A stretch of DNA of 6,069 nt, taken from the NCBI GenBank assembly GCA_014379075.1, contig JACMMN010000339.1, positions 1 through 6,069 on the forward strand, written 5' to 3'. Of this stretch, positions 1-5,118 are shown piece by piece. Both the position numbers and the translations under genes were made by a program. This DNA is from Pyrinomonadaceae bacterium. GTDB taxonomy: Bacteria > Acidobacteriota > Blastocatellia > Pyrinomonadales > Pyrinomonadaceae. The notes under the pieces were generated by a model. That model did no database searches, had not been told where the DNA came from, and saw only the letters and a list, made by a program, of their open reading frames with translations. Positions within the stretch are counted from its first letter, which is position 1. Each line of letters begins with the position of its first letter.

Positions 1-138
1 AATTGCTGACGCCGCAACCGCCGGATCATCCGAAAGCGCGTTGCCGGCCATTTCCCCGGTTGACCCGATCCCGGCAAAAATCGGAGCCGAAAAACTTACC
101 CAAATAACCAGGGTGATGCAATAAGTGATGATTTTCAT
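1..138 (-). CDS. Secreted protein of unknown family, N-terminal 46 residues only
   Basis: An open frame runs leftward from an ATG at 136-138 and leaves the window still open after 46 codons. It begins MKIITYCITLVIWVSFSAP and continues IFAGIGSTGEMAGN. This is a Sec-type signal peptide: a single Lys, a hydrophobic core at about residues 3-17, and a likely signal peptidase I site after Phe-Ala at residues 21-22. The mature part is rich in small residues (Gly, Ala, Ser, Asp). A Shine-Dalgarno sequence GGGAG (complement of 144-148) sits 5 bp before the ATG, which supports this start. The gene is divergent from rpiB. Too little is visible to assign a family; a periplasmic or surface protein is the only supportable inference. 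Confidence 0.72.
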   Translation of the reverse strand, partial: MKIITYCITLVIWVSFSAPIFAGIGSTGEMAGNALSDDPAVAASAI

Positions 139-143
139 AGGTA

Positions 144-148
144 CTCCC
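144..148 (-). promoter_or_regulatory. Ribosome binding site of the secreted-protein gene
   Basis: GGGAG on the minus strand lies 5 bp before the ATG at 138. It fixes the start of this short partial gene. I see no convincing minus-strand promoter hexamers in the rest of the 139-284 divergent gap. Confidence 0.6.
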
Positions 149-229
149 GAAGAACTTATCATTTGAACGATATTCTTTGGAGTTCTTGCCCTATTTTTTG
201 GTTGTCCGGCCGCCCTTATTTTCGAAACC

Positions 230-257
230 TTGCACAAATTCGTGAAAGCGTTAGAAT
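230..257 (+). promoter_or_regulatory. Candidate sigma70-type promoter of rpiB
   Basis: TTGCAC (230-235) and TAGAAT (252-257) are separated by 16 bp and lie 27 bp before the rpiB ATG. The -10 box matches consensus at 5 of 6 positions, the -35 box only at 3 of 6. The predicted start near 264 would give a leader of about 20 nt that is A-rich and lacks a Shine-Dalgarno sequence. This is inferred from hexamer matching alone. Confidence 0.4.
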
Positions 258-284
258 CAAATTTTCAACAAACACAAAAACATC

Positions 285-734
285 ATGAAAATCGCACTTG
301 CCGCCGACCACGCCGGTTACGAAGAAAAGGAAAAATTGAAGAAAACGCTGGATGAGATCGGCGTTGAATATGATGATCTCGGGGCAAATTCGGCGGAATC
401 GGTCGATTATCCGGATTATGCAAGAAAGGTCGGTGAAGCCGTCGGCCGAGGTGAATACGAACAGGGATTGCTTGTCTGCGGTTCGGGGACGGGAATGGCT
501 ATCGCCGCCAACAAAGTTCGCGGCGTCCGTGCGGCGGTCGCCTGGAACGAAGACATCGCCCGCCTGGCCCGGCAGCATAATAACGCCAACGTGCTGTCGC
601 TTCCGGCTCGTTTCACGTCGGAAGAGGAATCCGCCAAAATAGTAAAGGCGTGGTTCGCGGCGGATTTCGAGGGCGGGCGGCATGAACGCCGCGTAGAAAA
701 GATCACGGAAGTTGAAAACGCCGACTTAAATTAA
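285..734 (+). CDS. rpiB: Ribose-5-phosphate isomerase B
   Basis: This 149-residue cytoplasmic enzyme of the RpiB/LacAB family interconverts ribose 5-phosphate and ribulose 5-phosphate in the non-oxidative pentose phosphate pathway. The whole family pattern is present: an N-terminal strand ending in Asp8-His9 (AADHAG), the DYPDYA motif at 41-46, the active-site loop VCGSGTGMAIAANK with catalytic-base Cys65, RQHNNANVLSLPAR at 97-109 with the conserved His-Asn, and the C-terminal GGRHERRV phosphate-binding region at 130-137. Length matches E. coli RpiB (149). The ATG at 285 places the first strand correctly, and no Shine-Dalgarno sequence is visible before it. The Cys base separates it from the unrelated RpiA fold. 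LacA/LacB of the tagatose pathway share the fold, but there is no lactose context here. A DoxX-like gene follows after 4 bp. Confidence 0.95.
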   Translation: MKIALAADHAGYEEKEKLKKTLDEIGVEYDDLGANSAESVDYPDYARKVGEAVGRGEYEQGLLVCGSGTGMAIAANKVRGVRAAVAWNEDIARLARQHNNANVLSLPARFTSEEESAKIVKAWFAADFEGGRHERRVEKITEVENADLN

Positions 735-738
735 TTAA

Positions 739-1155
739 GTGAACCTCGAAACAATAGCCCAAAACCTTCCCGTACTCTTCGCCGCCCAGTTGGTGAGCAT
801 TCTTTTCATCCAATCCGGTCTGGACAAAGTTTTCGACCGAAGCGGCAATCTCGAATGGCTGACCGGCCATTTTTCCAAAACGTTTCTCGCGCCGCTCGTC
901 TCGCTGCTACTGGTGACGATAACGATAATGGAACTAGCCGCCGGCGTCGTCTGCGCGGCGGGAATCGTGTATTTTCTCTTCACATCGTCTGCGGTGCTGA
1001 TATTTGCCGGCTCGGTCATCGCCGCCTTTTCGATTCTGGCGCTCTTCTTCGGCCAGCGCATTGCCAAAGACTACGCCGGTGCCGCTATTCTCATCCCTTA
1101 CTTTATCCTGGTAATTATTCTGATGTATCTCACCAACCCATTTTCTAAGCCCTAG
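739..1155 (+). CDS. DoxX-like integral membrane protein
   Basis: This 138-residue protein has four predicted membrane segments at about residues 10-29, 51-81, 84-105 and 113-132. Family-like features are FIQSGLDKVFD at the end of the first helix (23-33), MELAAG (64-69) in the second, and a basic GQRIAKDYAG loop (105-114) before the last. This is the layout of the DoxX/DoxD-like superfamily: small four-helix inner-membrane proteins, some linked to thiosulfate or quinone redox chemistry, most uncharacterised. The start is GTG at 739, because the next in-frame Met (residue 63) would remove the first helix. No Shine-Dalgarno sequence is visible; the gene begins 4 bp after the rpiB stop, so translation probably depends on ribosomes finishing rpiB. 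It is convergent with the DUF2461 gene. The family call is fairly secure; the function is unknown. Confidence 0.82.
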   Translation: MNLETIAQNLPVLFAAQLVSILFIQSGLDKVFDRSGNLEWLTGHFSKTFLAPLVSLLLVTITIMELAAGVVCAAGIVYFLFTSSAVLIFAGSVIAAFSILALFFGQRIAKDYAGAAILIPYFILVIILMYLTNPFSKP

Positions 1156-1162
1156 AGCTTAG
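1145..1162. terminator. Weak hairpin between convergent genes, possible bidirectional terminator
   Basis: CTAAGC (1145-1150) pairs with GCTTAG (1157-1162) around a 6-nt loop that contains the DoxX TAG stop codon. The hairpin sits between two convergent genes whose stop codons are only 12 bp apart. Neither side has a T-run, so it does not qualify as a canonical intrinsic terminator. Position is the main argument. Confidence 0.3.
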
Positions 1163-1167
1163 GCATA

Positions 1168-1827
1168 CTACGAGAGAGCTTTTCGCAGGAATTTTACAAG
1201 CGGATACATTTCTTTTAGATACTCGACAAGGGCCGCGGGAAATTCCCTGCTGGTTATAAATTTATCGTCAAAGAGTTCGAGGGAGGCCATGAAGTCTTTG
1301 AGCTTGAGATATTCCACGGCTTTATGATCTGCCGGAAAGCCTTTCGGGGCTTTCATTAGTTTGTCGCCGCGCATTTCGCCGAAGTGGTTTTGATAATTTT
1401 TATTCGCGAGAATTTTTAGAAACTCATCGGTCTGTTTCGCAACGGCATTTCGTATTTTCAGCAGTTCGGCGGAATCGGGAATATGCTTGCCGCCGGCAAT
1501 AAAGCTCCGGCCCGGCTGGAGATGAAAATAATACCCGGGAGCCATCGATTTTCTGCCGCCCGGGCTTACATAGGCTCCCAGATGAACTTTGTACGGGCTT
1601 TTGTCTTTTGAAAACCTGACGTCGCGGTAAATTCTAAAAACGCAGTCTTCGGGCATGACCTGCGAGATCAGCGGGTCGAATTTCGAACCCTCGCCGATCA
1701 GGAATGCCGTAAACCCGGTAAGATCCTCTTTCGCCTTTTCGAACTCCTTCTTATTGGCCTGAAACCAATCGCGGTTATTGTTTTTGTCCAGCTTCTTTAG
1801 AAAATCCAGCGTTTCTTTAGATATCAT
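1168..1827 (-). CDS. DUF2461 (TIGR02453-type) family protein
   Basis: This 219-residue soluble protein belongs to the DUF2461 family, which is widespread in bacteria and some fungi and has no established function. Diagnostic stretches in order are NNNRDWFQANKKEFE (16-30), FRIYRDVRFSKDKSPYKVH (64-82) with the conserved Arg/Lys cluster, a glycine-rich turn followed by GYYFHLQPG (98-106), and a C-terminal KAPKGFPADHKAVEYLKLK block (159-177). Length is normal for the family (about 210-230) and no signal peptide or membrane segment is seen. The ATG at 1827 lies 11 bp after the stop of the VOC gene, with only a weak purine-rich stretch before it. The two genes therefore look co-transcribed, with this one second. 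Family membership is confident; no biochemical role can be given. Confidence 0.9.
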   Translation of the reverse strand: MISKETLDFLKKLDKNNNRDWFQANKKEFEKAKEDLTGFTAFLIGEGSKFDPLISQVMPEDCVFRIYRDVRFSKDKSPYKVHLGAYVSPGGRKSMAPGYYFHLQPGRSFIAGGKHIPDSAELLKIRNAVAKQTDEFLKILANKNYQNHFGEMRGDKLMKAPKGFPADHKAVEYLKLKDFMASLELFDDKFITSREFPAALVEYLKEMYPLVKFLRKALS

Positions 1828-1838
1828 GATTCAAACTT

Positions 1839-2300
1839 TTAACCGTACATTTCCTTGGCTTTTTGGTTCATCTCGTCGGGCGAGACATCCTGGATATGCG
1901 TGGCAAACGACCATTGATGGCCGAACGGGTCCTTAAAATACCCTGAGCGGTCGCCGTAGAATTGATCCGCGACCGGCTTGAGAACCGTTAAGCCTTCGGC
2001 AACCGCTTTTTCAGTGAATGTGTCCACGTCTTCTACATAGATCATCAGCGTGACTGGCGTTCCGCCAATCGTTTCCGGACTCAAAGCACCCATTTCCGGA
2101 TGCTCATCCGCCAGCATGATTATCGCTCCTCCGATCTTTAGTTCGGCATGGCCGACCATTCCCGGCTCACCGATCCGAAACAATTCCACCGCGCCGAATG
2201 CCTTTTTATAAAACTCGATCGCACCCTCGGCGTTTTTACAAATTATATATGGCGTTACGCCTTCGTAACCTTCTGGTATGGCATTCACATTATCAGGCAT
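1839..2300 (-). CDS. VOC superfamily (glyoxalase/PhnB-like) protein
   Basis: This 153-residue cytoplasmic protein has the paired beta-alpha-beta-beta-beta fold of the vicinal oxygen chelate superfamily. The N-terminal half holds VTPYIICKNAEGAIEFYKKAFGA (15-37) and GHAELKIGGAIIMLAD (50-65). The second half holds LMIYVEDVDTF (85-95) and YGDRSGYFKDPFGHQWSFATH (115-135). His51 and His128 sit where this fold usually places metal ligands. The C-terminal tail (DVSPDEMNQKAKEMYG) is typical of the PhnB-like or 3-demethylubiquinone-methyltransferase-like subgroup, whose substrates are mostly unknown, so glyoxalase I or drug-resistance activity should not be assumed. The start is secure: an exact AAGGAG lies 9 bp before the ATG. 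A near-consensus promoter lies just upstream, making this the first gene of a minus-strand pair with the DUF2461 gene. Confidence 0.9.
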   Translation of the reverse strand: MPDNVNAIPEGYEGVTPYIICKNAEGAIEFYKKAFGAVELFRIGEPGMVGHAELKIGGAIIMLADEHPEMGALSPETIGGTPVTLMIYVEDVDTFTEKAVAEGLTVLKPVADQFYGDRSGYFKDPFGHQWSFATHIQDVSPDEMNQKAKEMYG

Positions 2301-2309
2301 GACAATTAT

Positions 2310-2315
2310 CTCCTT
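2310..2315 (-). promoter_or_regulatory. Strong Shine-Dalgarno sequence of the VOC gene
   Basis: AAGGAG on the minus strand is 9 bp before the ATG at 2300. It is the best ribosome binding site in the window, where most other starts have weak sites or none. It suggests this gene is translated efficiently and independently. Confidence 0.75.
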
Positions 2316-2331
2316 TGTTTATTGTCCGGCA

Positions 2332-2360
2332 AATCTACAGATTGTGGGCTCAAATGTCAA
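2332..2360 (-). promoter_or_regulatory. Sigma70-type promoter of the VOC-DUF2461 pair
   Basis: On the minus strand a perfect -35 box TTGACA (complement of 2355-2360) is followed after exactly 17 bp by TAGATT (complement of 2332-2337, 4 of 6 matches to TATAAT). Transcription would start near 2325, giving a leader of roughly 25 nt that includes the AAGGAG. This is the strongest promoter match in the window. Confidence 0.65.
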
Positions 2361-2408
2361 TAAAATTGTGACGTACTAACAGGCACCGCCAAAATTTGAG
2401 TTTGGGAA

Positions 2409-2436
2409 TTAAACCTAGTAGAGTTTTACTTAATAT
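2409..2436 (+). promoter_or_regulatory. Weak candidate promoter of the zinc finger-ferritin cluster
   Basis: TTAAAC (2409-2414) and TAATAT (2431-2436) are 16 bp apart and lie 22 bp before the ATG at 2459. Matches to consensus are only 3 of 6 and 4 of 6. The AT-rich stretch 2401-2458 must contain the rightward promoter, because the preceding gene is divergent, but these exact boxes are a guess. Confidence 0.3.
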
Positions 2437-2458
2437 CAACGGCAAAAGTTTTTTCATT

Positions 2459-2737
2459 ATGGATTACTGCGAACATGTAGCCCAGATCGTACCGGTAAAA
2501 CCGAGCGCCGACGGCTGCGAAGACTGCTTGAAGATCGGCGGGCGGTGGGTTCATTTAAGGCTTTGTGAAAACTGCGGGCACGTCGGCTGCTGCGATCAAT
2601 CGCCGAACCGGCATGCGACAAAGCATTTTCATGCGAGCGGCCACCCGGTAATAAAGTCGTTCGAGGCGGGCGAGGATTGGGGCTATTGTTACCCTGACGA
2701 CTTGTTTTTCGAGACGCTGCCGGAAGCGAAAAATTGA
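2459..2737 (+). CDS. UBP-type zinc finger domain protein
   Basis: This 92-residue protein is almost entirely one UBP-type (ZnF-UBP) zinc finger, the domain that in eukaryotic USP5 and HDAC6 binds the free C-terminus of ubiquitin. Cys/His positions fit the multi-zinc form: Cys4-x-His6, Cys20-x2-Cys23, Cys36-x2-Cys39, Cys44, His52, His56, His58, His62 and Cys77. A WxY motif (Trp74-Gly-Tyr76) sits where the eukaryotic domains hold the ubiquitin tail. Bacterial stand-alone versions are common and their ligand is unknown; binding of a peptide C-terminus is an inference. I chose the ATG at 2459 because the domain starts at Cys4. An upstream in-frame TTG at 2396 would only add 21 residues unlike the family. 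No clear Shine-Dalgarno sequence is seen. It is 46 bp upstream of the EncFtn-like gene on the same strand. Confidence 0.87.
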   Translation: MDYCEHVAQIVPVKPSADGCEDCLKIGGRWVHLRLCENCGHVGCCDQSPNRHATKHFHASGHPVIKSFEAGEDWGYCYPDDLFFETLPEAKN

Positions 2738-2783
2738 GACGGATCTTTTGGATGGCAAACTAATTAACGAGGTTATTTTTAAT

Positions 2784-3089
2784 ATGGCAACAAGCTCAGA
2801 GTGGCATGAAGATTATGAAAAAATGAGCGATCTTTCGCGTAATTTTTCCCGCGCGGTGAAATCGCTGCAGGAAGAACTCGAAGCGGTCGATTGGTACAAT
2901 CAGCGGGCAGAGGCTGCGACGGACATGCAGCTGCGTAAAATTCTGGAACACAACCGTGACGAGGAGATCGAACACGCAATGATGGCCCTCGAATACCTGC
3001 GGCGTATCAACCCGGTTTTCGATAAGCACATGACCACATATCTTTTCACGACCGGCGACATTACCGAGATCGAAGAGAAAGCATCATGA
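2784..3089 (+). CDS. Encapsulated-ferritin-like (EncFtn) protein without cargo peptide
   Basis: This 101-residue protein closely resembles the EncFtn core, a two-helix ferritin-like protein that dimerises to form the di-iron ferroxidase centre and assembles into a ring. From memory of the Rhodospirillum rubrum protein, its iron ligands Glu32, Glu62 and His65 match Glu31, Glu61 and His64 here. The entry-site acids Glu31/Glu34 match Glu30/Glu33, and Trp38-Tyr39 match Trp37-Tyr38. Signature blocks are EELEAVDWYNQR (30-41), HNRDEEIEHAMMALEYLRR (56-74) and TYLFTTGDITEIEE (85-98). The likely activity is oxidation of Fe(II). The chain ends at Ser101, straight after the core, so the usual extension with an encapsulin targeting peptide is absent. 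The ATG at 2784 has GAGG 11 bp upstream; an ATG at 2748 is less likely. The stop overlaps the next gene by 4 bp. Confidence 0.9.
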   Translation: MATSSEWHEDYEKMSDLSRNFSRAVKSLQEELEAVDWYNQRAEAATDMQLRKILEHNRDEEIEHAMMALEYLRRINPVFDKHMTTYLFTTGDITEIEEKAS

Positions 3090-4000
3090 CGGTTCGCATA
3101 TTACTCCAAACGACGATCCCCGAAACCGAGAATGATTGGCATATCGGCCGATTTTCGCTGCTCCGCAAACACCTCGAATCGCGAACGAATGCCGAAGGTT
3201 TGCCGATCTACAAAGTAACAGCTCGAAATCGTGAAGTGGACGAAAATGGTAACGACCGTGTTTTGAGCACGCTTGACACCTCGGATTTTGACGAGCTTTG
3301 GCTGTTCGCCGTCGATACCGGTGACGGCTTGTCTAACGCCGATTGCTGTGCGATCACGAAATTTCGGCAGCGCGGCGGCGGTATTCTTTCGACCCGCGAC
3401 CACAACGACCTTGGATCGTCCTTATGTACGCTCGGCGGAATCGGGGCGGCTCATTATTTTCATACGAAAAATCCCGATCCGGATCCCGAACGCCGCCAGC
3501 GTGACGACCAGATCACGACAAACATCGATTACCCAAACTACCATTCGGGAGCGAACGGCGATTATCAAACTATAACGCCGCTTGTCGAAGAGCACGAATT
3601 ATTGAAACGAAATGACGGATCGGCGATCCAATTTTTTCCTGCTCATCCTCACGAAGGCGGAATCGGAGCTCCCAACGACGACGAATCCGCTCAGGTGATA
3701 GCCGCAGGACAAAGTAAAGTGACAGACCGGCCATTCAATTTGCTCGTGACGTTTGAGCGAGGCACCGATAAACACGGTAATGAATTAGGCCGGGCAATCG
3801 CCGAATCGAGCTTTCATCATCTTGTCGATTACAACTGGGATCCGGACACCGAATGTCCCGATTTTGTAGAAGAATCGCCGAGCAATGGCTACAAGCGAAA
3901 TCCCGCCGCACTGGATGATATAAAAGCATACGTCGAAAACGCCGCAAAATGGCTAGCCCCGTCTAGGGATGATGGAGGCAGTGGTAGCTTCCAAACTTAA
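3086..4000 (+). CDS. Glutamine amidotransferase/ThuA-like fold protein, function unknown
   Basis: This 304-residue soluble protein has no name I can assign. It starts with a beta-strand (VRILLQTTIPE, 3-13). Next come FDELWLFAVDTGDGLSNADCCAITKFRQRGGG (68-99) and a turn ILSTRDHNDLGSSLC (100-114). This resembles the strand-helix-turn of class I GATase or ThuA-like proteins, where the turn often reads ATGDHEDLG. Further blocks are PAHPHEGGIGAP (185-196) and GRAIAESSFHHLVDYNWD (235-252), which resembles the late histidine segment of ThuA-like domains. The nucleophile-elbow position holds Asp-His-Asn rather than Cys, so amidotransferase chemistry is doubtful; Cys114 is an alternative. The tail from about 293 is Gly/Ser-rich and probably disordered. 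Translation is coupled to the EncFtn-like gene by an ATGA overlap. Fold assignment is tentative; a role in iron handling is only inferred from context. Confidence 0.75.
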   Translation: MTVRILLQTTIPETENDWHIGRFSLLRKHLESRTNAEGLPIYKVTARNREVDENGNDRVLSTLDTSDFDELWLFAVDTGDGLSNADCCAITKFRQRGGGILSTRDHNDLGSSLCTLGGIGAAHYFHTKNPDPDPERRQRDDQITTNIDYPNYHSGANGDYQTITPLVEEHELLKRNDGSAIQFFPAHPHEGGIGAPNDDESAQVIAAGQSKVTDRPFNLLVTFERGTDKHGNELGRAIAESSFHHLVDYNWDPDTECPDFVEESPSNGYKRNPAALDDIKAYVENAAKWLAPSRDDGGSGSFQT

Positions 4001-4054
4001 TTTCTTGTATCGCGTAGCGATAAATTGCGTTTAGCCGTGGGTTTTAACCCAATC

Positions 4055-4080
4055 TCAGTTGCCGCGTCAGCGGCAACTGA
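4055..4080. repeat. Perfect 11-bp hairpin inside the palindromic element
   Basis: The arms TCAGTTGCCGC (4055-4065) and GCGGCAACTGA (4070-4080) are exact complements around the loop GTCA. The stem is GC-rich and stable but is followed by ATCATCG rather than a T-run. It could slow transcription or protect the 3' end of the upstream mRNA, but it is not a standard intrinsic terminator. Confidence 0.8.
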
Positions 4081-4098
4081 ATCATCGCATGATATCAG

Positions 4099-4117
4099 TC
4101 GTCGCTGGACGCGACGA
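4099..4117. repeat. 7-bp hairpin inside the palindromic element
   Basis: TCGTCGC (4099-4105) pairs with GCGACGA (4111-4117) around the loop TGGAC. Its flanks (ATATCAG before, GAATTC after) and overall shape resemble the neighbouring 11-bp hairpin, as if the element carries two diverged hairpin units. Confidence 0.6.
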
Positions 4118-4191
4118 GAATTCATTTTACTATTCACCGTGGGTTGAAACCCCCGGCTAAATTCATAAAATCGCTATGCGACAAAAACTCT

Positions 4192-5118
4192 ATGGTAACG
4201 CAGTCAACCGACAAAAACGCATTTCCGGAACTTCCGCTTGAAAACTGGAAGGCCACCAAAAACACGCTTCATCTTTATGCCCAGATCATCGGCAAGATCA
4301 GGCTCGCCATGCATCCGCGCATTAACCATTGGTGGCACGTTCCGCTTTACGTTTCACCTAGAGGATTGACTACCCGGCCGATACCGTTCGCACGGGGAAA
4401 TTTCGAGATAGTATTTGATTTCATCGATCACAAGCTAGAGATTTCAGCCAGCACCGGAGAAAAACGTGAATTCGAATTGGAAGACGGTTTGACGGTAGCC
4501 GATTTTTACAAGAATGTTTTTGAGAATCTTAACGAACTGACAATCACTCCCAAGATCTGGGCGGTTCCCTACGAAGCTCCGTCAAAAACGCCCTTTGCCG
4601 AGGAAATCGAATTTCATTCTTACGACAAAGAATATATTGAGAAATTTCACCGGGTCCTCGTCACCGTCAACGATATTTTCGAAGAGTTTCGCGGCCGCTT
4701 TACCGGCAAAAGCACGCCCGTGCATATGTTCTGGCACAGCTTCGATCTGGCCCTGACACGATTTTCCGGCCGGCCCGGAAAGGTCCGCGAAGGCGCCGGA
4801 ATGGTCGAACGCGAGGCTTATTCACAGGAAGTCATCAGCTTCGGCTTCTGGCCCGGCGACGATAATGTTCCCGCACCGGCGTTCTATTCATATACCGCAC
4901 CAGAACCTGCCGGATTGACGGAAGAAGCTCTCAAACCGGAAGCTGCTTTATGGAACGTCGACAAGGGTGCAATGGCGATATTGATGTATGACGACGTGCG
5001 AAACGCCGAAAATCCGCGTGAAGCAATTTTGGAATTTCTTGAAAGCGCTTATCAGGCCGGTGCAACCCGGGCGGATTGGTACACCGAGAGCTTTGAACTC
5101 AATCCTTTAAATAAATGA
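4192..5118 (+). CDS. DUF5996 family protein
   Basis: This 308-residue soluble protein matches the DUF5996 family, which is conserved in many bacteria and functionally uncharacterised. Recognisable blocks in order are TLHLYAQIIGKIRLAMHPRINHWWHVPLYVSPRGLTT (25-61), FEIVFDFIDHKLEI (71-84), TVADFYKNV (101-109), VHMFWHSFDLALTRFSGR (177-194), REAYSQEVISFGFWPGDD (207-224) with FYSYTAPEP (231-239), and the C-terminal ILEFLESAYQAGATRADW (279-296). Conserved His, Trp and Arg residues hint at a binding or catalytic pocket, but none is assigned. Length is typical. The ATG at 4192 is used; the longer frame from a TTG at 4144 would be read out of the repeat arm. No Shine-Dalgarno sequence precedes it, and the leader lies within the palindromic element. 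Its stop overlaps the ltaE start by 4 bp. Confidence 0.88.
   Translation: MVTQSTDKNAFPELPLENWKATKNTLHLYAQIIGKIRLAMHPRINHWWHVPLYVSPRGLTTRPIPFARGNFEIVFDFIDHKLEISASTGEKREFELEDGLTVADFYKNVFENLNELTITPKIWAVPYEAPSKTPFAEEIEFHSYDKEYIEKFHRVLVTVNDIFEEFRGRFTGKSTPVHMFWHSFDLALTRFSGRPGKVREGAGMVEREAYSQEVISFGFWPGDDNVPAPAFYSYTAPEPAGLTEEALKPEAALWNVDKGAMAILMYDDVRNAENPREAILEFLESAYQAGATRADWYTESFELNPLNK

Larger units (their letters stand above)
4008..4183. repeat. 176-bp palindromic intergenic element with 44-bp terminal inverted repeats
   Basis: The left arm (4008-4051) and the reverse complement of the right arm (4140-4183) align without gaps at 34 of 44 positions. The best-conserved inner blocks are TTTAGCC and GGGTTT. 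Between them lie a perfect 11-bp hairpin (4055-4080), a small ATCAT/ATGAT palindrome (4081-4093) and a 7-bp hairpin (4099-4117). A single strand could fold into a long stem crowned by three hairpins. It contains no ORF of its own. It fills almost the entire gap between two rightward genes, beginning 7 bp after one stop codon and ending 8 bp before the next start. The likely class is a REP/BIME-like or MITE-like dispersed element; copy number cannot be seen here. Confidence 0.75.

Noticed and set aside
216..683. Minus-strand open frame of 155 codons opposite rpiB
   Set aside because: It is a shadow of rpiB: Arg/Phe-rich sequence with no family resemblance, lying antisense to a confidently identified enzyme.
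2356..2372. GTCA/TGAC inverted repeat next to the VOC promoter as an operator
   Set aside because: The arms are only 4 bp long and overlap the -35 box; this is too short to separate from chance.
2396..2458. N-terminal extension of the zinc finger protein from a TTG at 2396
   Set aside because: The AT-rich stretch looks like a promoter and leader. The zinc finger family starts just before the first Cys-x-His pair, which the ATG at 2459 provides.
4055..4080. Intrinsic terminator for the ferritin cluster
   Set aside because: The stem is strong, but no T-run follows on either strand; it is better explained as part of the palindromic repeat.
3993..4189. Target-site duplication AAACT flanking the palindromic element (3993-3997 and 4185-4189)
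   Set aside because: A shared 5-mer in AT-rich sequence is likely by chance, and the ends it implies do not coincide with the inverted repeat ends.
4144..4191. N-terminal extension of the DUF5996 protein from a TTG at 4144
   Set aside because: The extra 16 residues are read from the right arm of the palindromic element and resemble nothing in the family; the ATG at 4192 fits the domain start.
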